Shown: positions 34,186-44,725 of the stretch, piece after piece
Layout: every line of letters starts with the position of its first letter
How positions within the stretch are numbered: position 1 is the first letter of the stretch
Assembly (NCBI RefSeq): GCF_008080435.1
Contig: NZ_VRKN01000004.1
Location: 401,721 to 465,720, forward strand
From: Enterobacter asburiae
GTDB taxonomy: Bacteria; Pseudomonadota; Gammaproteobacteria; Enterobacterales; Enterobacteriaceae
Direction of reading: 5' to 3'
Length of the DNA stretch: 64,000 nt
Program-made: the position numbers and the translations under genes
Notes under the pieces: model-generated
Seen by the model: the letters and a program-made list of their open reading frames with translations, nothing else
Databases searched by the model: none
Told to the model about the DNA's origin: nothing

Positions 34186-34836
34186 TCAGTCTCCCAAATG
34201 TACCAGCAATGCATCCAGACGCTGTTTCAGCCCGGCGACCTCGTCTTCCAGCGCCTCTACGCGCGCGGCAAGACTGTCATTGCTTGCTGAGGATCCCGCG
34301 TCGCTCTCCACGGTAGCGACATCGACGTCGCCGCTGAACAGATGCATATAGCGGCTTTCACGTTTGCCCGGCTCGCGCGCCAGACGCACCACATAGGGGC
34401 CGTCCTCGCGAGAAGCCAGCCCTTCCAGGGTCTGCTCGACTTCCTGCATATCGCTGAACTCATGCATTCGGGAAGCGCGCGTACGCAGCTCCCCCGGCGT
34501 CTGCGCCCCGCGCAGCAACAGCGTGGTGATGACCGCCACTTCCGCACTGCTCAGCTTCAGGTCGCCAAATTCGGAGTTACAAAAGCGCTGTTCGTATTTG
34601 GTCACGCGGTTGCCGAAGCCGCTGACGGTGCGCAGATAGTGGCGTTTTACCAGCGCATCCAGCACGTCCTGAACGTCATGCTCGCTGAGGTTCATCACCG
34701 GCTCGCGGTTGGTCTTCTGGTTGCAGGCCATGGTCACGGCGTTGACAGAGAGCGGATACTGCTCCGGCGTGGTGACCTGTTTTTCGAGTAAGCACCCAAT
34801 CACGCGCGCTTCTGTACCGTTTAGCTGATACTTCAT
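34186..34836 (-). CDS. yceH: DUF480 protein YceH
   Basis: 216-residue protein with two winged-helix-like DUF480 domains ([20 protein letters not shown] near the start) and a C-terminal heptad-rich stretch that may be a coiled coil ([20 protein letters not shown]). The function is not established. It lies between rimJ (10 bases) and mviM (2 bases), so cotranscription is likely. Confidence 0.93.
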   Translation of the reverse strand: MKYQLNGTEARVIGCLLEKQVTTPEQYPLSVNAVTMACNQKTNREPVMNLSEHDVQDVLDALVKRHYLRTVSGFGNRVTKYEQRFCNSEFGDLKLSSAEVAVITTLLLRGAQTPGELRTRASRMHEFSDMQEVEQTLEGLASREDGPYVVRLAREPGKRESRYMHLFSGDVDVATVESDAGSSASNDSLAARVEALEDEVAGLKQRLDALLVHLGD

Positions 34837-34845
34837 CTTTTCTCC

Positions 34846-35430
34846 TTAACGACCTGCGGTCCAGTCCCGGGTGGTTAACGCCGTCAGAACGTGGTCGCGC
34901 CACTCTCCGTCTATCAGCAGATAATCTTTGGCGTACCCCTCTTTCTCGAACCCTAAACGCGCCAGCAAATTGCCGCTGCGCTGATTATGCGGCATATAGT
35001 TCGCCATAATGCGATGGATATGCTGCGTGCGTTGCATATAGCGGATCGCCACCGTTAACGCCTCGTACATCAGCCCCTGCCCTTGCCATTTCTGGCCAAT
35101 GGAGTAGCCAAGGTAGCAGGCGTGAAACGATCCCCGCACCACGTTTGAAAAATTGGCGATCCCGATAATCTCTTTCTCTTCAGGATCCAGCAGCGCGAAA
35201 TAAAACGCGCTGCCCTGCTTGTGAAATTCCGTAATCATGCTGAGGCGCGCCTGCCAGCCGGAAGGGTAACAATGGCTCTCATCCCGAACGGGTTCCCAGG
35301 GTTTTAAAAACTGGCGATTCTCGGCGTAATAATCCGCCAGACGCCAGGCATCACGCTCATGCACCAGACGAACGACCAGCCTGTCCGTTGTCAGACGCAC
35401 TTTTGGCACATTACTGCGATAGCCAAACAT
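34846..35430 (-). CDS. rimJ: Ribosomal protein S5 alanine N-acetyltransferase
   Basis: GNAT acetyltransferase that acetylates the N-terminal alanine of ribosomal protein S5. It has 194 residues, matching E. coli, from [13 protein letters not shown]. The acetyl-CoA loop is seen in [15 protein letters not shown]. The in-frame start three codons upstream is less likely. It is divergent from mdtH across about 236 bases in which I see no further gene. Confidence 0.96.
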   Translation of the reverse strand: MFGYRSNVPKVRLTTDRLVVRLVHERDAWRLADYYAENRQFLKPWEPVRDESHCYPSGWQARLSMITEFHKQGSAFYFALLDPEEKEIIGIANFSNVVRGSFHACYLGYSIGQKWQGQGLMYEALTVAIRYMQRTQHIHRIMANYMPHNQRSGNLLARLGFEKEGYAKDYLLIDGEWRDHVLTALTTRDWTAGR

Positions 35431-35666
35431 CGATACCACTCCTTCCCGTCACTTCTGCTTACCCATTAGCTTTACTATACCTGCGCCTGCGCCGTCTGTG
35501 AAAACAGTGACATACCATTTTGCCCTCTTTTCATTATTTTCGATGAGAACTCTCTATCAAAGCACCCTTTTGATAAAAAAATATTGTCACGCCCGGGGGT
35601 GGGAAAAAATGCGGCGACACCGCAGAATGTTAGCGTGCTCACCTTCTTATTTTCCCTGGAGGGAAA

Positions 35667-36875
35667 ATGTCCCGCGTATCACAGGCCAGGAGCCTGGGTA
35701 AATATTTCCTGCTCGTCGATAACATGCTGGTCGTGCTCGGCTTTTTTGTCGTTTTTCCGCTGATATCGATCCGCTTTGTCGATCAAATGGGCTGGGCGGC
35801 ATTAATGGTTGGCATTGCCCTGGGGTTACGCCAGTTTGTCCAGCAGGGTCTGGGCGTCTTTGGCGGGGCCATCGCTGACCGCTTCGGCGCTAAACCGATG
35901 ATCGTTACCGGGATGCTGCTGCGCGCGGCAGGCTTTGCCACGATGGCGGTCGCCCAGGAGCCCTGGCTGCTCTGGTTCTCCTGTTTCCTCTCCGGTATCG
36001 GGGGCACGCTGTTCGATCCGCCACGCACCGCGCTGGTGGTGAAGCTTATTCGCCCTCAGCACCGCGGCCGTTTCTTCTCGATTCTCATGATGCAGGACAG
36101 TGCCGGGGCGGTTGTCGGCGCCCTGCTGGGAAGCTGGCTGCTGCAGTATGACTTCCGTCTGGTCTGCGCGGCGGGGGCGATGCTCTTTATTCTGTGCGCG
36201 CTGTTTAATGGCCTGTACCTGCCGGCCTGGAAACTGTCGACGGTCAAAGCGCCGGTCCGGGAAGGGCTTGGCCGCGTCCTGCGCGACAAGCGTTTTGTCA
36301 CCTATGTGTTGACCCTGACGGGATATTACATGCTGGCTGTGCAGGTCATGCTGATGCTGCCGATCATGGTTAACGACATTGCAGGCACGCCTGCTGCCGT
36401 TAAATGGATGTACGCCATCGAAGCCTGCCTGTCGTTAACGTTGCTTTATCCGATTGCCCGCTGGAGCGAGCGGCGTTTTCGTCTGGAACATCGCCTGATG
36501 GCCGGGCTGTTCCTGATGACGCTTAGCATGATGCCGATCGGTCTGGTGAACTCTCTCCAGCAGCTGTTTACGCTGATTTGCACGTTCTATATCGGCTCCA
36601 TCATCGCTGAACCTGCCCGTGAAACGCTGAGCGCCTCGCTTGCGGATGCGCGTGCGCGCGGCAGCTATATGGGGTTCAGCCGGCTGGGGCTGGCGCTTGG
36701 CGGCGCATTAGGTTACGCCGGTGGCGGCTGGTTGTTTGATGCCGGCAAAGCGTTAAACCAGCCCGAGCTCCCCTGGATGATGCTCGGCGTGGTGGGCTTT
36801 ATGACGCTCCTAGCCCTGTGGTGGCAGTTCAGCCAGAAACGCAGCGCGAGCGGCATGCTCGAGCCTGGCGCGTAG
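35667..36875 (+). CDS. mdtH: MFS multidrug efflux protein MdtH
   Basis: 402-residue inner-membrane pump of the DHA1 type; the E. coli protein gives resistance to norfloxacin and enoxacin when overexpressed. About 12 membrane segments and the loop [14 protein letters not shown] (motif A) are present. GGAAAATG lies just before the start. A GC-rich terminator hairpin follows. Confidence 0.95.
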   Translation: MSRVSQARSLGKYFLLVDNMLVVLGFFVVFPLISIRFVDQMGWAALMVGIALGLRQFVQQGLGVFGGAIADRFGAKPMIVTGMLLRAAGFATMAVAQEPWLLWFSCFLSGIGGTLFDPPRTALVVKLIRPQHRGRFFSILMMQDSAGAVVGALLGSWLLQYDFRLVCAAGAMLFILCALFNGLYLPAWKLSTVKAPVREGLGRVLRDKRFVTYVLTLTGYYMLAVQVMLMLPIMVNDIAGTPAAVKWMYAIEACLSLTLLYPIARWSERRFRLEHRLMAGLFLMTLSMMPIGLVNSLQQLFTLICTFYIGSIIAEPARETLSASLADARARGSYMGFSRLGLALGGALGYAGGGWLFDAGKALNQPELPWMMLGVVGFMTLLALWWQFSQKRSASGMLEPGA

Positions 36876-36885
36876 CCTTTCCCTC

Positions 36886-36906
36886 GGGCGGGAGTCCCTC
36901 CCGCCC
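36886..36906 (+). terminator. Hairpin after mdtH
   Basis: GGGCGGGA / TCCCGCCC, 8 bp with a 5-base loop, 11 bases past mdtH. A CAGTTTTTTC run follows about 8 bases later, so termination is plausible. Confidence 0.55.
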
Positions 36907-36998
36907 CACTTCTCAGTTTTTTCTGCTGGTTTCTGCCAATTCACACTGACATACTGGCGTAACAGGACAGAAGCGCCGATTTTTCGTTGAGGAACACT

Positions 36999-37559
36999 AT
37001 GAAGAAAATTGTCTTTGCCGCTGCATTAGTTGTCAGCGGTCTGCTGGTTGGCTGTAACCAGCTAACGCAATATACCGTCAGTGAACAGGAAATTAATCAG
37101 GCGCTGGAAAAACATAACAATTTTTCTAAAGACATTGGCGTGCCGGGGCTGGCGGACGCGCATATCGTGCTCACGAATCTGACCAGCCAGATCGGACGTG
37201 AAGAGCCAAACAAAGTCACCCTGGCCGGTGATGCGGCTCTCGATATGTCATCCCTCTTTGGCAATCAGAAAGCCAACATCAAGCTCAAGCTGAAGGCACT
37301 CCCCGTTTTCAACAAAGAGAAAGGGGCAATTTTCCTGCAGGAGATGGAAGTCGTCGATGCACAGGTTTCGCCCGACAAGATGGCACCGGTTCTGCAAACC
37401 CTGATGCCCTATCTGAACCAGTCGCTGCAAAATTACTTTAACCAGCAGCCCGCGTACGTCTTAAGTGAAGATAAAAGCAAGGGTGAAGCTCTGGCAAAAA
37501 AATACGCAAAAGGGATAGAGGTGAAACCGGGAGAAATTATCATTCCTTTCACCGATTAA
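36999..37559 (+). CDS. yceB: Lipoprotein YceB (DUF1439)
   Basis: 186-residue predicted lipoprotein. Signal and lipobox are MKKIVFAAALVVSGLLVGC, with Cys19 the lipidation site. The remaining domain resembles tubular lipid-binding DUF1439 proteins; the role is unknown. TTGAGGAAC precedes the ATG at 36999; a TTG start four codons earlier is possible but unlikely. It is followed by a strong terminator. Confidence 0.95.
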   Translation: MKKIVFAAALVVSGLLVGCNQLTQYTVSEQEINQALEKHNNFSKDIGVPGLADAHIVLTNLTSQIGREEPNKVTLAGDAALDMSSLFGNQKANIKLKLKALPVFNKEKGAIFLQEMEVVDAQVSPDKMAPVLQTLMPYLNQSLQNYFNQQPAYVLSEDKSKGEALAKKYAKGIEVKPGEIIIPFTD

Positions 37560-37564
37560 CCTGA

Positions 37565-37590
37565 AGGGCGCTGTGGCGCCCTTTTTTTTT
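37565..37590 (+). terminator. Terminator of yceB
   Basis: GGGCGC / GCGCCC stem with loop TGTG followed by nine T residues. Confidence 0.92.
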
Positions 37591-37606
37591 ACGGAAAAGT
37601 GTGCAA

Positions 37607-37622
37607 ACGAAAACGTTTCCGC
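37607..37622. promoter_or_regulatory. PurR operator of pyrC
   Basis: ACGAAAACGTTTCCGC matches the PurR box pattern (ACGNAAACGTTTNCNT-like) and sits just before the pyrC -10 TATGAT (37624-37629). It is the same arrangement as E. coli, where PurR represses pyrC when purines are plentiful. Confidence 0.85.
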
Positions 37623-37634
37623 TTATGATTTGTG

Positions 37635-37680
37635 TCCGGCAAAAACAGCCATCCTTATGACTGATTCCTGACAAGCCGGA
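37635..37680 (+). promoter_or_regulatory. pyrC leader switch hairpin
   Basis: TCCGGC (37635-37640) at the transcript start can pair with GCCGGA (37675-37680), which is the pyrC Shine-Dalgarno region. In E. coli, high CTP favours starting transcription at the C of this run; the longer RNA forms the hairpin and blocks translation. With low CTP, starts shift to the G and the hairpin is lost. Both halves and the C/G start choices are present here. Confidence 0.8.
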
Positions 37681-37686
37681 GCTTCC

Positions 37687-38733
37687 ATGACTGCACAACC
37701 CCAGGTTCTTAAAATCCGCCGCCCAGACGACTGGCATATCCATCTGCGTGATGGCGATATGCTGAAAACCGTCGTGCCTTATACCAGCGAAATTTATGGC
37801 CGCGCGATTGTCATGCCTAACCTGGTTCCACCAGTCACCACCGTCGATGCCGCGATGGCCTATCGCCAGCGCATCCTGGATGCCGTCCCTGCGGGACACG
37901 ATTTTACCCCGTTGATGACCTGCTATCTGACCGACTCGCTGGATCCGAACGAAGTGGAGCGTGGGTTTAACGAAGGCGTATTTACGGCGGCGAAACTCTA
38001 CCCGGCGAATGCCACCACCAACTCCAGTCACGGCGTGACCAGTATTGATGCCATCATGCCGGTTCTGGAACGCATGCAGAAACTGGGCATGCCGCTGCTG
38101 GTCCATGGTGAAGTCACGCATGCCGAGATTGACATCTTCGACCGTGAAGCCCGTTTTATCGAGACCGTGATGGAGCCTCTGCGCCAGCGCCTGCCCGCGC
38201 TTAAAGTGGTCTTTGAGCATATCACCACTAAAGACGCGGCAGAGTATGTGCGTGACGGCAACGATCTTATCGCCGCCACCATTACGCCGCAGCACCTTAT
38301 GTTTAACCGTAACCACATGCTGGTGGGCGGGGTGCGCCCTCACCTGTACTGTCTGCCGATTCTCAAGCGCAATATTCACCAGCAGGCGCTGCGTGAGCTG
38401 GTTGCCAGCGGCTTCTCCCGCGCATTCCTCGGCACCGATTCCGCACCTCACGCCCGCCACCGTAAAGAGGCGAGCTGCGGATGCGCAGGCTGCTTCAACG
38501 CCCCAACGGCACTGGCCAGCTACGCGACCGTATTTGAAGAGATGAATGCGCTGGAACATTTCGAAGCGTTCTGCTCCCTTAACGGTCCGCGCTTTTACGG
38601 CCTGCCGGTCAACGACACCTTCATCGAACTGGAGCGTAAAGCCAGCCACGTTGAGGAGTCCATTGCGCTGACGGATGACACGCTGATCCCATTCCTGGCG
38701 GGCGAAACCGTAAACTGGACGGTAAAACGTTAA
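37687..38733 (+). CDS. pyrC: Dihydroorotase
   Basis: Zinc amidohydrolase that closes carbamoyl-aspartate to dihydroorotate in pyrimidine synthesis. It has 348 residues, class II type. Metal ligands His17 and His19 ([11 protein letters not shown]), the carboxylated Lys103 ([10 protein letters not shown]), the later histidines (LVHGEV, FEHITT) and the Asp in LGTDSAPHA are all present. It is controlled by PurR and by the CTP-sensitive leader hairpin. Confidence 0.98.
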   Translation: MTAQPQVLKIRRPDDWHIHLRDGDMLKTVVPYTSEIYGRAIVMPNLVPPVTTVDAAMAYRQRILDAVPAGHDFTPLMTCYLTDSLDPNEVERGFNEGVFTAAKLYPANATTNSSHGVTSIDAIMPVLERMQKLGMPLLVHGEVTHAEIDIFDREARFIETVMEPLRQRLPALKVVFEHITTKDAAEYVRDGNDLIAATITPQHLMFNRNHMLVGGVRPHLYCLPILKRNIHQQALRELVASGFSRAFLGTDSAPHARHRKEASCGCAGCFNAPTALASYATVFEEMNALEHFEAFCSLNGPRFYGLPVNDTFIELERKASHVEESIALTDDTLIPFLAGETVNWTVKR

Positions 38734-38768
38734 AAAATCAATGCCCCTTGTTGTCAAACCAATAATAT

Positions 38769-38788
38769 ACCTGTATAAATAAACAGTA
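38769..38788. promoter_or_regulatory. LexA box of dinI
   Basis: ACCTGTATAAATAAACAGTA fits the SOS box CTG-N10-CAG with an AT-rich centre, 20 bases before the dinI start. Confidence 0.9.
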
Positions 38789-38807
38789 TATTACACAGGG
38801 GGCATTT

Positions 38808-39053
38808 ATGCGTATTGAAGTCACCATAGCCAAAACGACTGTTCTGCCTGCCGGCGCGCTTGATGCACTGGCAGGCGAATTATCCCGCCGTATTAACAAC
38901 ACCTTTCCCGACAACGCGGGTGCCGTAACGGTGCGTTACGCGGCGGCAAACAACCTCTCCGTCATTGGTGCTGCGAAAGAAGATAAAGATCGCATCAGCG
39001 AAATCCTGCAGGAAACATGGGAAAGCGCGGACGACTGGTTTATCACAGATTAA
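38808..39053 (+). CDS. dinI: DNA damage-inducible protein I
   Basis: 81-residue SOS protein that stabilises RecA filaments and slows UmuD cleavage. It starts MRIEVTIAKT and has the acidic C-terminal helix ISEILQETWESADDWFITD that mimics DNA to contact RecA. A LexA box lies immediately upstream and a strong terminator follows. Confidence 0.96.
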   Translation: MRIEVTIAKTTVLPAGALDALAGELSRRINNTFPDNAGAVTVRYAAANNLSVIGAAKEDKDRISEILQETWESADDWFITD

Positions 39054-39078
39054 CACTGCTCCCTCATTGTGTTTTTTT

Positions 39079-39101
39079 GCCGGGTCGCCCCGGCTTTTTT
39101 T
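39079..39101 (+). terminator. Terminator of dinI
   Basis: GCCGGG / CCCGGC with loop TCGC, then seven T residues; 25 bases past dinI. Confidence 0.92.
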
Positions 39102-39327
39102 CGTCTGAAAATTCTGGAAGTTCAAATTAATTCGGCATCTTCTTTAAGAATCGTGAACAAGATGGTGTTTTATTGTTCGAACAATCCTAAAAAGCAGAAA
39201 AATGTGTTGCCAGCTGTTTATTTTTCCCGTTGGAACCCTTATTACTTGGTATACTGAAGATGCTTTCAGAAAAACATGCATTGAACCTCAGAGCCGTTGT
39301 CTTCTAACACGCATTAAGGGGGTTATA

Positions 39328-39582
39328 ATGGAAAAGAATAGTGAAGTGATCCAGACCCATCCGCTTGTTGGCTGGGATATCAGCACCGTAGATAGCTACG
39401 ATGCGCTGATGCTGCGTTTGCACTACCAGACCCCGAATCAACTCAACCGTGAAGAAGCGGAAGTTGGACAGACGCTGTGGCTTACAACAGACGTCGCCCG
39501 TCAGTTTATTTCTATTTTAGAGGCAGGTATTGCAAAAATAGAATCTGGCGACTATCAGGAAAATGAGTATAAACGGCACTAA
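39328..39582 (+). CDS. bssS: Biofilm regulator BssS
   Basis: 84-residue small cytosolic protein, known in E. coli to affect biofilm formation and indole/AI-2 responses; its mechanism is not clear. The start MEKNSEVIQTHPLVGWDIST and the tail IAKIESGDYQ match the family. Upstream in-frame codons belong to the AT-rich leader; AAGGGGGT before 39328 supports this start. Confidence 0.95.
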   Translation: MEKNSEVIQTHPLVGWDISTVDSYDALMLRLHYQTPNQLNREEAEVGQTLWLTTDVARQFISILEAGIAKIESGDYQENEYKRH

Positions 39583-39607
39583 GCTTATGCCCACTTTTCT
39601 CTCTACA

Positions 39608-39635
39608 GGCACCCTCGCGGTGCCTTATTTATTTC
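39608..39635 (+). terminator. Terminator of bssS
   Basis: GGCACC / GGTGCC with loop CTCGC, then TTATTTATTTC; 25 bases past the stop. Confidence 0.75.
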
Positions 39636-39698
39636 TCCCTTGTCTAACCCCGCGTTGTTAATTACTCTGCTAACAAAACGTCAGTTTACGAGATGCAT

Positions 39699-40817
39699 AT
39701 GAGATACGACTTAATCATTATTGGTAGCGGCTCCGTGGGTTCCGCTGCCGGTTATTACGCGACACAGGCAGGCCTCAAGGTCCTGATGATCGATGCCCAC
39801 CGTCCACCTCATTCGGAGGGTAGCCATCATGGCGATACCCGCCTCATGCGCCATGCGTATGGAGAAGGCGAGCGCTATGTACCGCTGGTGCTTCGCGCCC
39901 AGACGCTGTGGGATGAACTGGCGAAACAGACCGAAGAACGTATTTTCGAGCGTACCGGCGTCATCAACCTTGGCCCTGCCCATTCTGATTTTCTCGCCAG
40001 CGTCGAGCGCAGCGCAAAAGCCTTTAATCTGGATGTTGAGAAGCTGGACGCGACGGGCATTACCGCGCGCTGGCCTGAAATTACCGTCCCCGACGGTTAC
40101 ATTGGCCTCTTTGAAGCCCACTCCGGCGTGCTGCATTGTGAAACGGCGATCAAAACCTGGATCGATCTTGCCGCGAAAGCCGGCTGTGCACAGCTGTTTA
40201 ACTGTCCGGTGGAGGCCATTACCCATGACGAGAATGGCGTCACGGTAACGACGATTGACGGCGACTATTCAGCGTCCCGCCTGCTCGTCAGCGCAGGAAC
40301 CTGGGTCACTCGCCTGCTGCCGGAACTGCCGATCCAGCCGGTACGCAAGGTCTTCTCCTGGTTCCAGTCGGATGGTCGCTACAGCGTGCAGAATAAATTC
40401 CCGGCCTTCACCGGCGAATTGCCGAATGGCGATCAGTTCTACGGTTTCCCTTCCGAGAAAGACGCGCTGAAAATCGGTAAACACAACGGTGGCCAGGCTA
40501 TCTCCTCCCCTGAAGAGCGTAAACCTTTCGGCGCCTTTCCACAGGATGGTTCAGAAGCCTTCTCGTTCCTGCGCACTATTCTTCCGGGCGTCGGTGGCTT
40601 GCTGTATGGCGCGGCCTGTACCTACGACAACACGCCGGATGAAGACTTCATCATTGATACGCTGCCCGGGCATGACAACACCCTGCTTATCACCGGGCTG
40701 AGCGGCCACGGCTTTAAGTTCGCTTCCGTGCTGGGTGAAATCGCCGCGCAGTTTGCCCAGGGTATCGCGCCGCAGTTTGATCTGACGCCCTTCTCACTCT
40801 CGCGTTTTAACGGATAA
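39699..40817 (+). CDS. solA: N-methyl-L-tryptophan oxidase
   Basis: 372-residue sarcosine-oxidase-like flavoenzyme that demethylates N-methyltryptophan. The FAD-binding motif is [15 protein letters not shown] (about residues 6-20). The cysteine in [14 protein letters not shown] should carry covalent FAD. An ATG two codons upstream is also possible, but the E. coli protein starts at the second one. Confidence 0.95.
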   Translation: MRYDLIIIGSGSVGSAAGYYATQAGLKVLMIDAHRPPHSEGSHHGDTRLMRHAYGEGERYVPLVLRAQTLWDELAKQTEERIFERTGVINLGPAHSDFLASVERSAKAFNLDVEKLDATGITARWPEITVPDGYIGLFEAHSGVLHCETAIKTWIDLAAKAGCAQLFNCPVEAITHDENGVTVTTIDGDYSASRLLVSAGTWVTRLLPELPIQPVRKVFSWFQSDGRYSVQNKFPAFTGELPNGDQFYGFPSEKDALKIGKHNGGQAISSPEERKPFGAFPQDGSEAFSFLRTILPGVGGLLYGAACTYDNTPDEDFIIDTLPGHDNTLLITGLSGHGFKFASVLGEIAAQFAQGIAPQFDLTPFSLSRFNG

Positions 40818-40821
40818 TCCG

Positions 40822-40852
40822 CCACGGGCTCCGGACGTCCCGGGGCCCGTTT
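40822..40852 (+). terminator. GC-rich hairpin after solA
   Basis: ACGGGC / GCCCGT with a partly paired interior, seven bases past solA; only a short T-run (TTCATT) follows. Confidence 0.4.
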
Positions 40853-40877
40853 CATTCACACTGCATTACGGAGCGTT

Positions 40878-40991
40878 ATGCGCAGGATCGTTAGCTTTCT
40901 TATGAATAATATTCGCGAGCACTTTATGCTCTATATCTTATTGTGGGCGCTGCTGGCCATTATTGATTTTGTTTACATTGTATTTTATTGA
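40878..40991 (+). CDS. yceO: Small membrane protein YceO
   Basis: A 37-residue reading frame, MRRIVSFLMNNIREHFMLYI and then a hydrophobic stretch LLWALLAIIDFVYIVF. ACGGAG lies correctly before the ATG. The NNIREH-MLY pattern and one predicted membrane span match my memory of E. coli YceO (46 residues), which sits in the same place between solA and yceJ. Its function is unknown; E. coli mutants are reported to affect biofilm and stress. Confidence 0.75.
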   Translation: MRRIVSFLMNNIREHFMLYILLWALLAIIDFVYIVFY

Positions 40992-41199
40992 AAACCCAGA
41001 CTGACAATAATTGACATTTATTTAGTTTTATTGAAACTCTCAATTTCATCTTGCACGAAGTCATTGAATTACCTTCGTCCTTTCTTATCAAAATTGCTGA
41101 AATAAATAAAATAAAAATCAATAGACAATTATTTCAGTTGCAATATCACCTCTTCCCGTTCATTTTTACCCTTCGGTTAATTTGAAAATGGACATTCTG

Positions 41200-41766
41200 A
41201 TGCAATTGCGTAACTCCTCCCGGCGCTACGGAATAATATCCATAGGTTTGCACTGGATATTTGCTATTGCCGTCTACGGTATGTTTGGACTTGGACTCTG
41301 GATGGTCACGCTCAGCTATTACGATGGCTGGTATCACCAGGCACCGGAATTACATAAAAGCATTGGCGTCGTCCTGATGCTGGGGCTGGTTTTTCGCGTG
41401 ATCTGGCGGCATGTTTCCCCGCCGCCCGCCGCGCCGAAGACCCACAGCAAAATGACCCGCCTGGGTGCAGTTGCCGCACATATCGCGCTCTATGCGCTGC
41501 TCTTCGCCATTCTGATTAGCGGCTACCTTATCTCGACGGCAGACGGTAAGCCGATCAGCGTCTTTGGCCTTTTTGACGTCCCGGCAACGCTCAGCGATGC
41601 GGGTGCTCAGGCTGACACCGCAGGGGTCGTTCACCTCTGGCTTGCGTGGAGCGTCGTGATCCTGTCTGTACTGCACGGGCTTGCCGCCCTCAAACACCAT
41701 TTTATTGATAAAGACGATACGCTAAAGCGCATGCTTGGCCGCTCGTCAGTTGACTCTGGAGCATAA
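41200..41766 (+). CDS. yceJ: Cytochrome b561 homologue YceJ
   Basis: 188-residue inner-membrane dihaem cytochrome b561-type protein with four membrane segments. Candidate haem histidines are in [21 protein letters not shown] and [11 protein letters not shown] chose 41200 because the length and the RRYG spacing equal E. coli; an ATG at 41188 and a TTG at 41182 are alternatives. It lies next to yceI, the usual pair. The redox partner is unknown. Confidence 0.93.
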   Translation: MQLRNSSRRYGIISIGLHWIFAIAVYGMFGLGLWMVTLSYYDGWYHQAPELHKSIGVVLMLGLVFRVIWRHVSPPPAAPKTHSKMTRLGAVAAHIALYALLFAILISGYLISTADGKPISVFGLFDVPATLSDAGAQADTAGVVHLWLAWSVVILSVLHGLAALKHHFIDKDDTLKRMLGRSSVDSGA

Positions 41767-41767
41767 A

Positions 41768-42346
41768 ATGAAAAAACACCTGCTGGGTATCGCACTGGGT
41801 TCTCTGTTATTCACCACCGGTTCTGCCGTGGCGGCAGATTATAAAATTGATAAAGAGGGCCAACACGCTTTCGTCAATTTCCGTATTCAGCATCTGGGAT
41901 ACAGCTGGCTGTACGGTACCTTTAAGGATTTTGACGGCACATTCACCTTTGACGAGAAAAATCCTGCCGCCGATAAGGTCAACGTGACCATCAATACTAA
42001 CAGCGTGGATACCAATCATGCGGAACGTGATAAACATCTGCGCAGTGGGGAATTCCTCAATGTCGCGAAATACCCACAGGCTACCTTCACCTCCACGGAA
42101 GTGAAAAAAGACGGTGATAAGCTGAATATTACCGGTAACCTGACGCTTAATGGCGTAACAAAACCGGTCACGCTTGATGCGAAATTAATCGGTCAGGGTG
42201 ACGATCCGTGGGGCGGTAAACGCGCAGGTTTTGAAGCGGCGGGTAAAATTCACCTGAAAGATTTTAATATCACAACGGATTTAGGCCCGGCATCTCAGGA
42301 CGTTGAGCTGGTTATTTCCGTTGAAGGTGTACAGCAGAAATCATAA
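41768..42346 (+). CDS. yceI: Periplasmic YceI-family lipocalin-like protein
   Basis: 192-residue secreted protein. The signal peptide is [23 protein letters not shown], cut before DYKID. YceI proteins form an extended lipocalin barrel that can hold an isoprenoid quinone; the role is not settled and expression is linked to high pH and osmotic stress. GGAGC before the ATG and one base after the yceJ stop indicate coupling. Confidence 0.95.
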   Translation: MKKHLLGIALGSLLFTTGSAVAADYKIDKEGQHAFVNFRIQHLGYSWLYGTFKDFDGTFTFDEKNPAADKVNVTINTNSVDTNHAERDKHLRSGEFLNVAKYPQATFTSTEVKKDGDKLNITGNLTLNGVTKPVTLDAKLIGQGDDPWGGKRAGFEAAGKIHLKDFNITTDLGPASQDVELVISVEGVQQKS

Positions 42347-42352
42347 TAGATT

Positions 42353-42381
42353 CGCCCGGCAGGTTTTCACCGTGCCGGGCG
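42353..42381. terminator. Convergent terminator between yceI and trhO
   Basis: CGCCCGGCA / TGCCGGGCG, 9 bp, with an 11-base loop and T/A-rich flanks. It serves both genes. Confidence 0.75.
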
Positions 42382-42387
42382 TTATTA

Positions 42388-43437
42388 TCATTCCGGGTCA
42401 GGGATACCCAGTTTGGTATTCAGACGGCCGCGTGATTTATTGAAAATCTTGTTGCCGTTTTCACGTCCTGCGCGACGACGGCGCTGCTCTTCTTCCGGCA
42501 GGATGCTCTCTTCGCTGCACAGCTCGCTACAGCAGCCGTTAAACTTCTCGGCACAGGCCGGGCACTGAATAAACAGCAGATGACACCCGTCATTTTTGCA
42601 GTTGGTATGGGTATCGCACGGTGCGCCGCACTGGTGGCACTGGGCAATAACGTCTTCCGAGATACGCTCACCCATACGCTCGTCAAAGACAAAGTTTTTC
42701 CCGATAAAGCGCACCGGTAAACCCTGCTCACGGGCGCGGCGGGCGTACTCGATAATGCCGCCTTCAATATGCCAGACCTTATTAAAGCCGTTGTGCTTCA
42801 TCCACGCGCTGGCTTTCTCACAGCGGATACCGCCGGTGCAGTACATAACGATCTTTTTATCTTTATGTTCCTGCATCATCTCAACCGCTTTGGGCAGTTG
42901 CTCGCGGAAGGTATCGGCCGGGATTTCCATCGCGTTCTCGAAATGCCCCACTTCGTACTCATAGTGGTTACGCATATCAATGAACACGGCATCCGGATCG
43001 TCCAGCATCGCATTCACTTCCGCAGCCTTCAGATATTCACCGACATCCGCCGCGTTAAACTCAGGATCGTCGATACCGTCCGCCACGATGCGTTCACGCA
43101 CCTTCATGCGCAGCACCCAGAAGGATTTCCCGTCATCATCCAGGGCAATGTTCAGGCGTAAGCCGTCGAGGGCCGGATCGAAGTGATAAAGCACGTCGCG
43201 GAAAGCGCTGACTTTGCTTTCCGGTACGCTAATTTGCGCGTTGATGCCTTCACGGGCAAGGTAGACGCGTCCGAAAACGTTCAGGGCCGTGAACGCCTGA
43301 TAAAGCGCATCGCGGGTCGCCTGCGGATCGTTGATCGTGAAGTATTTGTAGAAAGAGATGGTTGTGCGCGGTTCGGTTTCAGCCAACATACGCGCTTTTA
43401 ACATCTCATTCGACACGCGGTTGTGTAACACTGGCAT
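42388..43437 (-). CDS. trhO: tRNA uridine(34) hydroxylase TrhO
   Basis: 349-residue rhodanese-domain enzyme that makes 5-hydroxyuridine at tRNA wobble position 34 using oxygen. The rhodanese active cysteine is in [14 protein letters not shown] cysteine cluster ([19 protein letters not shown] and [12 protein letters not shown]) follows and an Arg-rich tail ends the protein. I chose [13 protein letters not shown]; an upstream in-frame start adds 17 unconserved residues. Confidence 0.96.
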   Translation of the reverse strand: MPVLHNRVSNEMLKARMLAETEPRTTISFYKYFTINDPQATRDALYQAFTALNVFGRVYLAREGINAQISVPESKVSAFRDVLYHFDPALDGLRLNIALDDDGKSFWVLRMKVRERIVADGIDDPEFNAADVGEYLKAAEVNAMLDDPDAVFIDMRNHYEYEVGHFENAMEIPADTFREQLPKAVEMMQEHKDKKIVMYCTGGIRCEKASAWMKHNGFNKVWHIEGGIIEYARRAREQGLPVRFIGKNFVFDERMGERISEDVIAQCHQCGAPCDTHTNCKNDGCHLLFIQCPACAEKFNGCCSELCSEESILPEEEQRRRRAGRENGNKIFNKSRGRLNTKLGIPDPE

Positions 43438-43658
43438 GGTGTACAGTCCTGGAATCGTTAGAGAGAATGAAAAATCGGTCGGCATCATATAGCAAATAAA
43501 ACCAATTTACATCCATACAATTTACGCTACATTTCACACACCCTGATTAATCAGGCTTAACAATTGCTGTATTCGTGTACGCCTCGAAAGCAGATATTTT
43601 GGCTATGTCTCAAAAAATGAGACACTAGCAAAACAGGACGTTTGAACACAGGAAAGAC

Positions 43659-44585
43659 ATGACCCAGTTACCAAAATTTACTGCCGCCCTTTTGCATCCC
43701 CGCTATTGGTTGACCTGGCTTGGCATCGGCTTTTTATGGCTTCTGGTACAGTTTCCCTACCCTGTTATTTTTCGGTTGGGTAAATTTCTGGGCCGTTTCG
43801 CGCAACTGTTTATGAAGCGTCGTGCCAGAATCGCGTACCGCAATCTTGAGTTATGTTTTCCGCAGATGAGCGAGTCAGAGCGTCACGATATGGTCTCGAA
43901 GAATTTCGAATCCGTCGGGATGGGGCTCATGGAAACCGGTATGGCGTGGTTCTGGCCGGACAAACGCATGGCCCGCTGGAGCGAGGTGACGGGAACCGGC
44001 ATGGAACCTGTGCATACGCTTCAGGCCAATCAGACGGGCGTTCTGCTGATCGGCGTCCATTTCCTGACGCTGGAAATCGGGGCGCGCATGTTCGGCATGC
44101 AGGCACCCGGCATTGGCGTTTATCGTCCTAACGATAACCCGGTCATCGATTTAATCCAGACCAACGGCCGCATGCGCTCCAACAAGAGCATGATCGACCG
44201 TAAGGATCTGAAGGGGATGATCCGCGCGCTGAAATCCGGTGAAGTGGTCTGGTATGCCCCTGACCACGACTATGGCCCACAGGCCAGCGTATTTGTCCCC
44301 TTCTTCGCCGTTGAAGAGGCCGCCACAACGACCGGTACCTGGATGCTGGCGCGGATGTCCAAAGCCGCCATCGTGCCTTTTGTTCCCCGCCGTAAGCCGG
44401 ATGGTTCAGGCTACGAGCTGATGATGCTGGAGCCCGAACTCGCGCCGCCGCTTGACGATGCGGAAACCACCGCACGCTGGATGAACAGCGTTGTGGAGAA
44501 GTGCATCATGCTGGCGCCTGAACAGTATATGTGGCTGCACCGCCGTTTTAAAACGCGGCCACAAGGCACCCCGTCCCGCTATTAA
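43659..44585 (+). CDS. lpxL: Kdo2-lipid IVA lauroyltransferase
   Basis: Late lipid A acyltransferase at the inner membrane; adds laurate from lauroyl-ACP to Kdo2-lipid IVA. It has 308 residues. One N-terminal membrane segment ([20 protein letters not shown]) and the catalytic HX4E motif (His134, Glu139 in VHFLTLEIG) are present. It was formerly called HtrB. It is divergent from trhO; the 220 bases between hold both promoters and no gene. Confidence 0.97.
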   Translation: MTQLPKFTAALLHPRYWLTWLGIGFLWLLVQFPYPVIFRLGKFLGRFAQLFMKRRARIAYRNLELCFPQMSESERHDMVSKNFESVGMGLMETGMAWFWPDKRMARWSEVTGTGMEPVHTLQANQTGVLLIGVHFLTLEIGARMFGMQAPGIGVYRPNDNPVIDLIQTNGRMRSNKSMIDRKDLKGMIRALKSGEVVWYAPDHDYGPQASVFVPFFAVEEAATTTGTWMLARMSKAAIVPFVPRRKPDGSGYELMMLEPELAPPLDDAETTARWMNSVVEKCIMLAPEQYMWLHRRFKTRPQGTPSRY

Positions 44586-44589
44586 TCCT

Positions 44590-44619
44590 CATGCGGTCCT
44601 CAGGGCCGCATGCCGTTTT
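44590..44619 (+). terminator. Terminator after lpxL
   Basis: CATGCGG / CCGCATG with a 9-base loop, followed by CCGTTTTA. Confidence 0.6.
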
Positions 44620-44725
44620 AGCTTTAAAAGCTCCTCCTCATTGCGGCAATCATAACCCAGGCGCATAATTAGCAGGCTTATTACTTTATGCTTCAGGTGC
44701 TCTGCACCTCATTATGCGGATAGTT

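Noticed and set aside
37549..38757. 402-codon open frame on the minus strand over pyrC
   Set aside because: Antisense shadow of a well-identified dihydroorotase gene; His/Arg/Gly-rich composition typical of shadow translation, no start signal.
44620..44725. Mar/sox/rob box upstream of mdtG
   Set aside because: Expected from E. coli, but no stretch fits the loose consensus well enough to call by eye.
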